Assembly (NCBI GenBank): GCA_013397455.1
Contig: VYZB01000273.1
Span: 304,735 to 368,734 of the forward strand
Direction: 5' to 3'
Source of the DNA: Crotophaga sulcirostris
Lineage: Eukaryota > Chordata > Aves > Cuculiformes > Crotophagidae
DNA length: 64,000 nucleotides
Shown: in pieces, positions 1 to 12,762 of the stretch
How the letters are laid out: every line of letters begins with the position of its first letter
Numbering within the stretch: the stretch's first letter is position 1
Position numbers and translations under genes: made by a program
The notes under the pieces: model-generated
The model's input: the letters and a program-made list of their open reading frames with translations, nothing else
The model's database searches: none
What the model was told of the DNA's origin: nothing

Positions 1-1450
1 GCTCAGAGAACAGAGTGGTTCTCCAGTGCACGGGCACATATTTTTTCCCTCTGAATTAACTCGGCTCCTTTCCAGCCGTAGTGGCCTCTCACGCAAAGCA
101 GAGTGCAGGCACCAACCTAATAGAAGGTGGCATGGCCCGCTCTGAATTCGATACCGGATTGCAGTTAGGGGAAATAGTCACATGGTATTTAGATCATGCA
201 GTCTGTTTATAAAAGGTCTTGGGCGCTGACACAGAAATCCTAGTTAACTCAATCTTTCCAGCTTCACCAGCACCTTTCAGACGGAAAGGCATCCCCATCC
301 CCGCGCTGCAGCAGGATTACTTCTTCCTGCCCTTTGCCCCGACACAGCGCTATGGAAATTAACCGTTAAATTCCCCAAGCAGCAGCCCAATTGCCCGTTT
401 TGTCAGGTCTCATTAGGGTGGCGATGTCTCATCCTGGCCGGCACCAGCACTGGGGACAATGGAAGGTCCCCAGCCTCCAAGGAAAGACCAAGGAGCCCTC
501 AAACAGAGGTGCTGCCAAACGTCAGACCTCCAGCTCTGGGGAAGATGTGTTGTTGCAGAGAACAGTTATTTTTGAGGGTGTATTTGTCTGTCCTGTCCCT
601 CTCAAAAGCTCAGTATATATCTGCCAGCTGACCTTGACTGAAGGCCATGAGCTGGGCTGCTGCCAGCTGCAAGGTTGCAGAAAACACAGTGTTTGAGGAG
701 GACAAAACCAACCAAACAAAAACCATCAAAATCTCAGACACTAAATCTTCCCATAGAAACATTTTGCCAAAGCCAGACACGAAGGAATTCCTGGTTTGTG
801 GGCATTTCTGTGGTTCCCCTTGTGCGAGTCCAGCACATGCTGCACCGTTCAGTGCCCCTTGCCTCCCTCCAATAGGAGATGAACCCTTGTCCTGCTCTCC
901 ATGGATGTCTGGTACAGACAAAAGCTGCCCAGTCTCACAGGAGGCTGATGCTTCTACTGACATTTCAGTTCTACCTTCCTCCTACATCTCCTTGTCATTG
1001 TCTGGGCCACAACTCCAAGTTTTATAGGTTATAGGTCGTTCTATCTTGAAAACATTTTCCCTTACCTCTTCACATGCATCTCAGAGTACCCTAAAACAAC
1101 ATTTTCTTCAGATAAATAAAACAGCAAAAGCAAATCAAAGCTCCCTCTCAGCAGGCAGCAGACATATCAGCCCTAAACTACCAAGCACAGCACGCCAAAA
1201 CGACAACATCTGTGAGAGCCTGCAGAAACCACAGCACAAGTCATTTGCTCTTGTGAATTCCATGGTGCGAGGTCAGTTGGACCATCCTTCAGCTATGTTA
1301 TGATGATTGGTCATCAGTGATAAATGAAGTCAAAGAAGCTACAACCAATGTGACAATGCTGGAAGATCTGTTCCCGGATGCTAAATCTACCCAACAGTAA
1401 TTCCTCCTTATGCACATCATCAGTGTGACTTTCCCAAATAACATAAGAAT

Positions 1451-1513
1451 TCATAGAATACAAAGACATAGAATGGTTTGAGTTGGAAGGAACCTCAAAG
1501 CCCATCCAATTGG
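1451..1513 (-). mobile_element. CR1 fragment (3' end only)
   Basis: Sequence reading TAGAATGGTTTGAGTTGGAA, then CCTCAAAGCCCATCCA, is the reverse complement of the CR1 3' terminus. Only about 60 bp are left before unrelated sequence begins. Confidence 0.75.
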
Positions 1514-1791
1514 ATATATTCACTTGCATTTCCCTATAGCTTCCAAAACCAAACCCCAACTCCCTGTGTTATGTCATCACCATCCAAAGACAAATCTGAA
1601 TTGCAATGGAAGGCTTCCCATCCACCAGCTGTGTAGGATCCCAGGCAGCAATCCCAGAGACTACTTGCAATTAACTGCAATTTTTCCTCCCTCTATCTGC
1701 ATTCTACTCAATTTTTTACCTCTTTTATTTGCCTATTCTCTTTGTATCTTGTCTTTTGTTCCTACCACACAAGTCACAGAAAGGCTTTGAA

Positions 1792-1809
1792 CAAAAAAAA
1801 AAAAAAAAA
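1792..1809. repeat. Poly-A tract
   Basis: This is a run of 17-18 adenines. No upstream transcript-like sequence or target-site duplication was recognised. Confidence 0.9.
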
Positions 1810-2494
1810 GGAATTCATACAGATTTCCTTCAAACCCAGCTTCTTTCCATTTGCCATTTGGAAGGTTAAATGTACATTTCCTTGCAAATAACATGAGATG
1901 TAGCGAAGCACACGCAAATTCTAAGGAACCTCCAGTACTTGCAAAGGGGTTCACTACCTCTCCTCAATCACAGTAAGCAAGATTAATGAAACAATCAAAC
2001 ACAATTAGTGTACAAATTACACCCAGAAACATGGACGATCTAATCGCCTTGCTGCTAATTACAAAGCCGGTAGTTCATTGAGCTAAAAGCCCACGTCCCG
2101 GGGAAGTGAAGGGGGGTACAATATGTTCCCTCTCACGCTGTCTTCCCTTGGATGCAATCTAATATTTACCAAGATGTGATTTCAAGATTATTTTAGAAGT
2201 AGCACTTTGCTTCTATTTTCAACCTGTGTTGCGTATATTTTCAGTGTGATGAGCGAAAACTTAACTTTTCTTAGGTCCTATACAAACTCCTCATCTATTA
2301 ATGAGTTGTAAAACGTCACTTCTATGCACACATCCCCAGAGGATAGCTTGGCTTTAGATAGTTACTGAGGAGAAATTAAATAGACATGTTTCTCTTGAGT
2401 ATTTCAGACACTTAATATTTGGCATAAACGACAGAAAAAAACACTAACTTAAAAGTCAGGCAGGCCATGATGCTCATACGAGAAAATAAAATTT

Positions 2495-2510
2495 ATGCAA
2501 ATTAATTATC
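2495..2510. promoter_or_regulatory. Octamer plus TAATTA composite motif
   Basis: A perfect POU octamer ATGCAAAT (2495-2502) runs directly into TAATTA, a homeodomain core. The arrangement resembles POU/homeodomain enhancer sites. It is a motif match only. Confidence 0.2.
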
Positions 2511-4598
2511 CAACTGAGAAGGTGAGATATTCAAAGCTAGACATAATTCATTCCCATTTCACTCCCATAACACACAGTGGTGCAGAACATGACTTGTTTT
2601 GTAAAGTTACACGTAACACTCAAGACTCTGACTATGAACACTACTGAACTAGCAGTGAAATGGGCATGGATGATTTAATAAATCATTTCAAACCTTCTTC
2701 CCCAGGTTTCGTATGGCATGCAATAGAGGCAGCAAGGGCAGCAAGTCCTGAACTCAATGGGATGTGCAAGAGCAGGATTCATCTCAGTCTGGGAATTCTG
2801 GAAGCCAGCGCTGACCTCAATGTGCAGGGAGACCCCAGACAGCCCGGCTCCACACAGACAGAGCATAAGGAAACCATGCGTGAGCACAGAAATCCTGGGA
2901 TTTTCCTGCTTATTAGAAACAAAAAAAGCCAGTCATTGAGTTCCAGCAGCCAGGCACCTCTGCAAAGGGGAGGAGGGGAGTTAAATTATTTCCTAAACAA
3001 ACATTTAAGTTCACTGGGGCAACTGAAAGGGCTCCTCTCTCCAAGGCAGGGATGCTACTTCTGTGGACCGCGCGTTGCATACGGCTCCTTTCTGCTCATT
3101 GTGAGAGAGTCATAGAAAAAGGAGGTGCAAGGCTCTGTGCAGTTGGACCCAGGGTGCCCAGGGAAGGGTGTTTCAGGGCAGGGATGCTACAACTGCCAGT
3201 CCAGGGTTGGGGCTACACCATGAAACAGCCCTGGCAGTGGGCAGGGTGGTGGTGCTCTCCTAAGGAAAAATAAAACATCAGGAGCCTGTGCATTAAGTTG
3301 AATTTCACGTGGCTTAGCAAGGCACCAGCAATGGGGATCACCCCAGACTACCTCTCCTATTTACATTTAGCCCAACAAGCAAGAGCATTCCAGTTAAAAC
3401 ATGAGAAAACACTGGTGATGCTACTATGCAATGCACCTACTAGGAAAAAATATTGCAGCGTGTTACCAAATAAAATGTAGCCAGAGACTAAGAGGTGCTA
3501 AAGAGACAAGTGAAATCAAACAAAACGGGAAAATGTATCCCATGCTTATGAGGAAATACCTGGAAGATGAGCTAATCTGCAACCAAAATTTGAAACTCTT
3601 CAATAAAATAATTTTCTAGTCTGTATACCAGGCTAGGAGGTATATACATACACAGCACTTTTAAATGAGATGATCCCATTGAGCATTTAAGGTTACATTT
3701 TTATGAAGTCTGGAAAACTGGGGCAGCCCAGAGACCAGGGAGATAATCAGCACAAACTCAGTATTTCTAAAGGATCAAAGGAACGTCTGCGTAGCCCCAG
3801 GTCACACCTGGGTAAGCTCACAGAATAGTTTATTATTTAAACATTGCAAATCGTAAAAATTTGCAAAAAAGCACTTGGTGGGATTCAGGTCTCCAAACAA
3901 ACCCGTCGTTTTTGAATGGGCAGGATTACAGCTCTGGTGGTGAAAAGAGACTGTTACACAGAATAATTGGGGAGAGACCAAAGCAGAGAGCCAAGGCCCC
4001 AAACCCTTCTGATTACAGAAATGTGTTCTACTCAATTAACCAAGCATGCTCGGTCTAAATTAAAAAAAAACAGCTTAATGACATCTCAACATCTAATTGG
4101 TGAAAAAGGCATCTTCAAATGAAAATACTTATTATTTTCCACTGTTTTGCAAGGCTACATTCAATATTTTTGTACCAAAAGTATCGACAAGAATAAATTT
4201 CTTGTATTAAGCACCAGAGAGGACATTAAAGAGTGAGCCAAAACACTTGCTCATCATGCAACAAACTGTGCTTTAATAAAACCATACATCAATCTGCACC
4301 ATTGTGTCCTCGCTCTGCTGATGCCTTCCCCCTCAGCTCTCCAGAGCGATTTGTGACAGTTCTTCTCGGACATCACCTCACACATTTGACATGCTAGATT
4401 AGGCACCGAGTCGCAGACCGCGCGGCATTGACCCAAAGCGAGCTTTGTAGGAGTTCAGAGAGCAGCCCTGAAAACACGATATCAGAAAAATGAGGTTTTG
4501 TTATGAACTAATTTGAAACTTGAGTTTTTCTTCATGGAAGTGGAACAAACGTTTATTCTACCAAAATCAGTGCAAACAGGACCGGGCTACCGGAAAAT

Positions 4599-4680
4599 GT
4601 CCATGCCCATGGCAGGGGGGTTGGAACTGGATGATCTTTAAGATCCCTTCCAACCCAAACCATTCCATGATTACTATTCC
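4599..4680 (+). mobile_element. CR1 fragment (3' end)
   Basis: It runs from CCCATGGCAGG through GGTTGGAACTGGATGATC to CCTTCCAACCCAAACCATTC. It is severely 5'-truncated, and the terminal octamers are degenerate. Confidence 0.85.
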
Positions 4681-5702
4681 TCATGACAGGCGAGATATTA
4701 ATGAACTCCCTTGCTTCTCCCTTTCACACTGTAGCGCCATGTTATTTCCGCAAACAATTTAACATATTTATGTAGCAGTTAATGAACCAGTTGGAATTGT
4801 TCCAGCCCGAGACTTGTGTAGTTTAGGCTGCAGAAGGGCTCTGTTCCCCTGGCAGTTCACCCAAAGTTCATGCCATTTTTTATTTCCTGACCTACACGTG
4901 AATTCCCGTTGGCACAAGGCACCAAAAATACCAGGAAGCTACAAAGGGAGGGGGCACGTTTGAGGACCACATGGCTGCTCTTGCTCATTTCCAAAGAGCC
5001 CATCTCAAAGAGGGCTGCAGGAGATACCGCACCAATGTCAGCAGTCAATCCTTAGAGAAACAACTGGGAATGTTCCTAGTTATACATTTTGGTACCTACA
5101 TAAATTTAGTGAATAATGACCTGAGCTTTGTGCAACAATCCTTTAGATAATTATCCCATTCTCATTTTTCTCTTGATAGAAAAAAAAGCAGCTCATGTTT
5201 GCATGCATCCACATCTAACCAAGTCAGAGGTGGCATCCAAAACCTGGTTGGTGCGTCAAAATAAATAAGACCTTTCTCTGGCACTGTTTTATTATTTGTA
5301 CTGCTACTCTTTGCCTCACAAGGACCATAACAGACTTTGCAGGAAATATTCTTTTGCAGAAATTTCCATAATTAGTTACATTAAAAAAAGGAATATTAAC
5401 ACTTCTTATTTTATATTATGAGATACTGAAATCCAAATACTCCACTGCCATCCCTTCAATTTTAATGCATATTTTATTTGGCACAAACATTAGAAAAGCT
5501 ATGTATCATTAAAGTCCTGTAAAAGAAGCCCAGATTCGAACTGACCAATTAGTGTTCTTTCAGCTGTCTGGTTTATCTATTGGGTAAACAAACACTACCA
5601 TCATTAATTCATTCAGATTTTCAATAGCTTTTCCAGAAAACAAAACCCACCATAACCCAAAACAAACAACCCCCCTCCTTCTTTAGAAGACTTTCAAGCA
5701 TT

Positions 5703-5728
5703 ATTTGCATTCAATGGGCAATTAATTA
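5703..5728. promoter_or_regulatory. Octamer with a nearby TAATTA motif
   Basis: The reverse-oriented octamer ATTTGCAT (5703-5710) is followed within about 10 bp by CAATTAATTATT. This is the second octamer/TAATTA pairing within 3.3 kb (the other is at 2495). It is a motif match only. Confidence 0.18.
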
Positions 5729-5854
5729 TTTGGCCCTTGTCCTCCCAGAAAAAATGACTTAATTCCTTTATTTTTCTAACTTCTTGGTGAAAAAAAAAAT
5801 CTAATTAAAAGAAAACTATCATCTCCACTCTGATGGGAAGATATAAAATGCCAT

Positions 5855-5918
5855 CCTCTAGTGGAAGATGGGCTTGAAGCAGTATGATCTTTGAGGTCAC
5901 ATCCAACCCAAACCAAAC
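5855..5918 (+). mobile_element. Degenerate CR1 3' fragment
   Basis: AGATGGGCTTGAAGCAGTATGA followed by GAGGTCACATCCAACCCAAACC resembles the CR1 3' end with many substitutions. It is an older copy, or an assignment at the limit of eye recognition. Confidence 0.45.
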
Positions 5919-6960
5919 AATTTAAGGACGAACTCAACTCCAAAAGAGCCACGGTATATGCTATTCCTAATGCAAGATGAGTAGCTGAATTAATGCTAGT
6001 TTTATTTCATCTTTCTGCACCTGAACTGCCCTGATCCACTTTGCTGTTCAGAGCTCCATTTGGAGGCAACTGCTTATAAAGCGAATTAAACATAGGCAAG
6101 AAAACTCCAGGATTAAAGCAGAGACATATTAATTCCCCATTGTACCAGTTTCCTTGTGAATTTAATATTTCATTTGGTTTTCATACAAGCTCTGCACCCT
6201 CCCTGCATTTCACCTATAGCTAATCACTGTCAATCATTCTTCCAATTTACTGTGTATAAATCACATAAGGGCATAATGCAACTTTCTCATCAAAAATACT
6301 GTTGTCGTAAACAAGCTAAACAAGAAAACATTCCCAGGATCATTAATCATTTGCTAACATCCCATAAAGCTAACGCATATATTTATATTTTTTAATTACA
6401 GTAAACCAAGATACAGCACAGATGTAAACACTGTTGCACCAGAATCACTGCAAGCACAAAACCTGCCTGGATTTCTCACAAAAACAGACCTATTCATTTG
6501 TAAGCAATGTCAGAAAAGGATGGAATTCATTCTTTTTGATGTTGTTTAGGGTTTTTTGTTTGTTTTGTGATTGTTTCTTTTTTTTTCCTTCCCCAGTTGT
6601 TGTTTCAACCCACCAGAAATAATTACCTGGAGATCACGGGTTATTTACTGTGTTGATTCATGGTTGACTTCAAATAACAGCAGTGAGTAAGGATAGAAAT
6701 AGTGAACCTCCCCGAAACTATGGTGTCTGCCTGTCTGTCTGACATTTTCTGAAGATAACAAAATGGTATTCATATATTTGTTTTGTCACACGGCAGAAAT
6801 AATGCATACATGAATAAAGAAAGCTACCTAAAAAATGGTTAAGAGGAAGAGGGATCAGGAAGACCACTGAGGACCTTACATGAAGACTCTGTGGAGTCAT
6901 GAACCACCACCCAGTGCCCATCATAACCAGGAAGCCCTGGTTTGTATAACAAATAAATAA

Positions 6961-6980
6961 GAAACAAACAAACAAACAAA
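6961..6980. repeat. (AAAC)n microsatellite
   Basis: This is a perfect short array of about four to five AAAC units. Confidence 0.9.
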
Positions 6981-8788
6981 AATCAGGAGAGTGAAACACA
7001 CTAAAGCAGGAGCTTGGGAGCCAGGACACTGGAGTGGATGTTGCCTGAGCTCAGCAGAGGAAAGGAACAGCAGTTGGGTGTCAAGAAATTGGGTTGTCCA
7101 GCATGGAAAGAAAATCACATTCATCGAACAATTTAACCGCATCCTTTTATTCTTCAGCCCATAAGAAAATGAAGAACAGACAGAAGCTAACAGGACTGCC
7201 TTCCTGCCCCCATGTCCCTGCTTACACAGAGGGACACTTGTCTAAACAGGTATGGGTCTCACCTGACTTGCTCCTCTGGGGTGAACGACAGCACACACCT
7301 CCAGAGATGGTTTTGCAGCTGGTCATACCGTGACAGTGTGCATCACTTGGCAACTTTACCAATCTTCAGCACATAAATTGAAACATAACCCCTCCTTGGT
7401 GCTAGTTAAGCTTTAAATTTCAAAAAAATAATCCCTCCTTTCCTCCTTCCATCCTTGAACACCTCTGCAATGTAGGAGCAGTCACCCCTTTGGTTTTGTG
7501 CCTCCAATAAGCCCCGCTGAGGCAGGTTCCCACGCAGAGCGGTCAGGCAGTCTCCGTGGGGTTCTGACATCCCCATCCCCACTTTGCCTTCAGCCCTAAC
7601 CAGCCCCACACCCTGATGTCTCATGCATTTGCCCTCTGTTAACACCCTCCCACCACCACCTGCTGCACTCTCATCTCTGCCAGTGCCCTTTTCATTCAGT
7701 CAAGGTCCTTTAACATCACCGTTTCACTCACCGGCAAGTATGACATGTGATATTAAATCAGATATTTGGTTATCAGTAATGGGGACCATAGGAAGACCCC
7801 TCCCTCCTGCTCCATCAAACCTCTCACCTCCTGGAGACCAAGCTTCACTGTAGACTCCTCAGCTCCTTTGTTTATCTCTTCATCTGCTCTGTCTTTTGCT
7901 AGATCCAAATGCCTCACCACCTTGGCATTAGAAAGTCCACTTTCCCAAGGTACAGAGTGTTTATGGAGTTTCATCAGTAATTCCAGTGTCTGCCAGCTAA
8001 GAGATGTTATCTTCAACATAGCTGAAGAATACCTCAAAATCACGCTCCAACCCATCTGCCTTAAATACTCACCTACAGAACACACTAAAAGCAGACCTAG
8101 TTTTCAAAATGTGCCCCCCTGATTTAACCAGTTGCTTAACTTTCACACATGAATCATCTGGCATTCCAGAGGCCACAATATATAACTTTCATTATGTCAC
8201 CACTGACATTTTCACTGCTGGAAGACCATGATTTACTGGTTTTTATTAGACCTGATCTCCACTCCTGGTCCTACCCCCAACTTGTTGAGGAATCCATGTC
8301 TGATCAGTGAAATGTTGATCTGACTTAAAAATACACTGCTCTTCATCTACTAATTTCTCTAAAATTGACCTTTCCTGACAATTATTTCCAATGCTGACAG
8401 TAAGCACATAGCACTGTAAATAATGAGCTCGAGAGGACATCTCTTCTTCCAGCCTCAGGAGAAAACAGGCTTCTACCAAAGACATCCCACAACCACAGCC
8501 ACAACACTGCTATATTTTTTATCATAACAAATACAATGGGATATTTAAGATGAAATAAAACCATTTTCTTTAAAACATTTAAACTGAAACTTTGTAGAGT
8601 TTCAGTTTCCACCTGAAGCACTGGACCACTGGCAGCATTAGCCAGTGAGACTAATCTTACCACAGGGGCTGATTTTTCCCACAAAGGCATTCTTCGTCAA
8701 AACTGCCACCTAAAAGAGTTCCAAAGTCCAGAACATGTGACCTCACATTTTAAACTCCCTCCAAAATTTCTTCAATATACACATTTAG

Positions 8789-9000
8789 ATGAGATCTTAG
8801 GAAGAAATGTTTTCCAGTGAGGGTGGAGAGGCCCTGGCCCTGATTGCCCAGAGCAGTGGTGGCTGCCCCATCCCTGGAGGTGTTGAAGGCCAGGCTGGAT
8901 GGGGCTTGGAGCCCCCTGATCCAGTGGCAGGGAGGTTGGGAACTGGATGGGCTTTAAGGTCCCTTCCAACCCAAACCATTCTTTGATTCTATTATTCTAT
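8789..9000 (+). mobile_element. CR1 fragment, about 210 bp
   Basis: It reads from GAGATCTTAGGAAGAAATGTT through GCAGTGGTGGCTGCCCCATC to the terminal ATTCTTTGATTCTATTATTCTAT octamer array. It looks well preserved and so relatively young. Confidence 0.95.
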
Positions 9001-9530
9001 TTCCCATTGCACAACTCCATAACATTCCAGTAATTTTCCCAAAAGCCTGCAATAAATCACCTGCTGACTCCACCTGTCAGGATGCTGCCTGGGATCCAGC
9101 AGTCCCACTGTTTTGTTAGAAGCCAAATCACTTTTCTCATTTTCTTATCTACAATCTACATTGAGATAAACTCTACACATAAATGTTCGTGAGCACTGGA
9201 AGCTGAAGTGTTGATGGAGTGAGAAAAGCTGAACTCATGGGTGATCCAGGTCTGCTGCTTCTACTTCCTTGGAGCTACCATGGGCTGATCCAGTCCTCCA
9301 CCACAAGTCAGAACAATCAACCTGCAGCAGCTGTGAACACCTACAAGTCCTGCCCACTTGAGGACATGTGGATTTCCTTATACTTCTTTCCCAGCCAAGA
9401 CTTTCCTAAGCATCAAGAAACCACGTCCAGAAGGCTGAAGGCTCCTTTGCATTAACAAGGCTTTGGGCACAGGTCACCGCAGCCAGCGCTGCTGTGCAAG
9501 ATAGATGACAAGAAAACCAGGCCAGCAAAC

Positions 9531-9805
9531 AGAATCGCAGAATGGTTTGAGTCAGAAGGGACCTCAAAGCCCATCCAGTTCCACTCCCCTGCCAGGGGCA
9601 GGGACACCTCCCACTGCATCAGGGGGCTCCAAGCCCCATCCAACCTGGCCTTCAACACCTCCAGGGATGGGGCAGCCACCACTGCTCTGGGCAACCTGGG
9701 CCAAGGCCTCCCCACCCTCACAGCAAAGCATTGCTCTCTAAGATCTCATCTCAATCTCCCCTCTTTCAGTGGAAAACCCTTCCCCCTTGTCCTACCACTA
9801 CTGCT
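9531..9805 (-). mobile_element. CR1 fragment, about 275 bp
   Basis: The 3' terminus (AGAATCGCAGAATGGTTTGA) lies at the low-coordinate end. It continues through GGGGCAGCCACCACTGCTCT and the AAGATCTCATCTCAATCTCC block, then breaks down in a C-rich stretch. It lies 0.5 kb from the plus-oriented copy at 8789. Confidence 0.95.
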
Positions 9806-10946
9806 ACCCCAGCAGATAGCTGTGCCCGTGGATTCTGTGCTCCCTAACACACGACAGCTACACCAACCCCACACAGAGGAAGTGGGCCAAGAGAAGGCCA
9901 AGGAGGGGCAGCCACACACAAAGCAACCACAGTTAGTGGTGCATGGCCCTTCTTAGCCCCAGCACCATGCCCAGCCATCCTTGGGGTGAGCCATGTGAGT
10001 AGGCAGTGGCTGAGACACTGGGCCATGCAAGGATGCTTGTGGCACAAGCACTTGTGTGCACACACAGCCCCTGCTCCAGCCCAGCATTTGCACACAGGGG
10101 TCACTGGTAGGAGGTACACAAGCCAAAAAAATTTGTGCTTATCTCACCAAAAACACCCTCAATGCTCCTTTCACTGGAAGCCTGCAGGGTTCACTTCTAT
10201 ATTTAAATGCAAAGCCTTGCTAACTCCAAAAGCATGAGGAAACCAGAAATTCCCAGGGGAAGACACTTTGCCTGCTCTCAGTTCCTCTGCCGTGTGGGGC
10301 TGGCTGCACAGACATTTGGGTCAGCAGAAAACTTTCCGTTGACCTCAAAACACCAGCTCCATAGAGCCACTGCGGCACGGCAAGAGGAGACGCATCTCAC
10401 AAAGCCTGAGCAGAGCCCAGCAGACCAGGCACCTCCAGCAGGCTCTACACATCAGCTCATCATCAAAACCACAGCTTGGAGCACTGCAATTACAAATCCA
10501 CAATAAAAATAGCTCGTTCACACCCCCCACTCATCCGAGCTCTGGAGCCAAAGCAGAGCCAGTGGGTCTGGCACCGAGAAACCATCCCATTCTCACCCAC
10601 CACCATCAGCCAGGTCCCTTCTCTGCAGCACACAAACCCCCTCACAATACAAGTGCTTTTATAAATCTACCTTTCCACGGAGAAGGGAGAGGTAACCAAA
10701 GAGATCCAGGCCTGCCAAGATGCAGGAGGATAAGGAGTGCAGTAACCAAGCCTCTCCAGCCAGGGGAACAGTATCTCCCTGAACTCCTTATAAAGTTATA
10801 CAGCAGCGTGAAAAGCACCAGGAATTAATTAGAACACAGGTTTCCACATCTGATCAGGTGTCTGCTCTTTCTGCTACAGCTTTGTTTAGATCTGACTCCT
10901 CCAGGACAAACTGACACCTATTGCTCTATGCACAATCCTGCAGAGC

Positions 10947-11012
10947 GGAAAAAAAAGGTAAAAAGAAATAAAGAAAATTAAAAAAAAGAGAGAAATAAAG
11001 AAAAAAAAAAGA
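10947..11012. repeat. A/G-rich low-complexity tract
   Basis: About 65 bp of almost pure purine, with AAAAGAAATAAAG motifs, ends 40 bp before the internal CR1 fragment at 11052. Confidence 0.8.
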
Positions 11013-11051
11013 CTGAATGGAAGTTTGTAGAGTTTTCTCTTACATTTACTC

Positions 11052-11340
11052 AGGGCCTCCCCACACTCACAGCAAAACATTTCTTCCTACAATCTCACCT
11101 AAATCTCCCCTCTTTCAGCTTAAAACCATTACCTCTTTTCCTGTCCCTGCACATCCTGATCACGAGTCCCTTCCCAGCTTTCCTGGAGCCCCTTTCAGCA
11201 CTGGAGGCTGCTCTAAGGTCTCCCTGGAGCCTTTTCTTCTCCAGGCTGAACAACCCCAACTCTCTCAGCCTGTCCTCACAGCAGAGGTGCTCCAGCCCTT
11301 GGATCATCTCCGTGGTCTCCTCTGGATCTGGCAGACCTAG
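11052..11340 (-). mobile_element. CR1 internal fragment lacking its 3' end
   Basis: It starts inside the element at CAGGGCCTCCCCACACTCAC and runs upstream through TTCAGCACTGGAGGCTGCTC, CTCCAGGCTGAACAACCCCA and CAGCCCTTGGATCATCT. The missing 3' part points to later deletion or rearrangement, because CR1 copies normally lose their 5' end. An A/G-rich tract (10947-11012) sits next to the broken end. Confidence 0.9.
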
Positions 11341-12054
11341 GCCAAAGTAGATGCACCACACTGGGAGACCAGGTGAATTTTCCACCCCAGCAGCAGGAGA
11401 GGGGGATGGCGCAGGCACCCAGCCCCACAGCACAAATCCCATAACTTCATCCCCCATGCTCTGGTATCATTGCAACAGCCCAGAAAACATCTTCTTTCCT
11501 CTTGAAGCAGAAGAGAAGAAATAAAGCAAGTGCCACACAACCTTCTCTTGTTGTGACAGACTTGCACGGGTATTTCCATTTTTGATTTACTATCAGGGGG
11601 TTGGTTTCTCTGAAGCTTCAAACCGTGCTGCGGTGCCAGAGATCTGATGTCATAGAACTACACTTCTGATTCCCTGCCAGTTTGAGCAGTAATATTAAAA
11701 GAAGCCAAAATGAGCTTCCTATGCTAAACTGGAAACAAAAGAGCACTTTTCAACACTGCCCTCAGGGTTAATAGAAATATTTATGTCCAACTCGAGGCAC
11801 AGTTACCATTTTATCTCGCTATCAGCTCCTACACATATAGAACAAAATACAGCGTGGGTTTTACATAATGCAGCTATATTTAAGTCAGTGCAGACAGACA
11901 CAGAGACTTCAAAACAGTGGCAGGCAGCAAGCCACCAGCTCGGATCTGCCCACCACAGGACATTCCTGCCCAGCTGCTCATCTCCCAGATGTGGAGCACA
12001 TGGCATGGTATAGCAGTTACAACCTCAATCCAAAACCATGCACGAATGCCAAAT

Positions 12055-12331
12055 ATCATAGAATCCTAAAAGTTGGAAAAGACCTCCAAGATCATCCAGT
12101 CCAACTGTCAGCTCAACACCCCCATGCCTACTAAACCATGACCCTAAGTGCCACATCCACATGTTATTTTTTTAAGCCCTCCAGGGATGGGGACTCCACC
12201 ACTTCCCTGGGCAGCCTCTGCCAGGGCTTCAACACTCAGTAAAGAAATTTTTCCTAATATCCAATCTAAACCTCCCCTGGTGCAACTTGAGGCCATTTCC
12301 TCTCATCCTATTGCTTGTTACTTGGGAGAAC
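12055..12331 (-). mobile_element. CR1 fragment of a second subfamily
   Basis: The 3' end TCATAGAATCCTAAAAGTTG with GAAAAGACCTCCAAGATCAT, then CCATGCCTACTAAACCATG and AACCTCCCCTGGTGCAACTT, marks the subfamily whose terminus reads TTGGAAAAGACCT rather than TTGGAAGGGACCT. Compare the copies at 25508, 39730 and 50892. Confidence 0.88.
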
Positions 12332-12592
12332 GAGCAGATGTTAAAGTTGTACTTGAAATGCTTGAGAATAATGTGAAAAATCCAACAAGCGAATGGCACT
12401 CAGACAGATCCAGCTAAGACAGCTAACGAAGGTCCAGCCCTGCCAGATGCTGCCGACAGCTGCTGAATGCACACACAACCATTTCAAGACAAATCACCTT
12501 GAAAATAATCCTCCCTTGGGAAAGCTTATGATACCCAACAAATGTAAACAGTTTCCAGACATCCATGGAAAGCAGAGGATTGTAAAGATCTG

Positions 12593-12762
12593 GGAGACTG
12601 CTCTAAGGTCTCCCTGGAGCCTTCTCTTCTCCAGGTTGAACAACCCAAATTCTCTCAGCCTGTCCTTTTACTGGAGATGCCCCAGCCCTTGGATCATCTT
12701 TGTGGCCTCCCCTGGACTTGCTCTAAAAGACCCGTGCCCTTCCTGTGCTGAGGACTCCAGAA
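12593..12762 (-). mobile_element. CR1 internal fragment
   Basis: CTGCTCTAAGGTCTCCCTGG, CTCTCAGCCTGTCCTTTTAC and CCCTTGGATCATCTTTGTGG match the interior of CR1 as seen at 11200-11330. It lies 260 bp from the fragment at 12055 in the same orientation. It may be the upstream part of that same insertion, interrupted, or a separate copy. Confidence 0.85.

Larger units (their letters stand above)
1..8788. other. Noncoding region, no gene recognised
   Basis: It holds three small CR1 pieces (1451, 4599, 5855), homopolymer runs and two octamer/TAATTA motif pairs (2495, 5703). The open frames here are short and lack domain or splice support. By synteny it is probably the intergenic side toward LYPD6. 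Confidence 0.7.

Noticed and set aside
2660..3115. 151-codon plus-strand frame.
   Set aside because: It shows no recognisable protein features, and overlapping frames on both strands are equally open.
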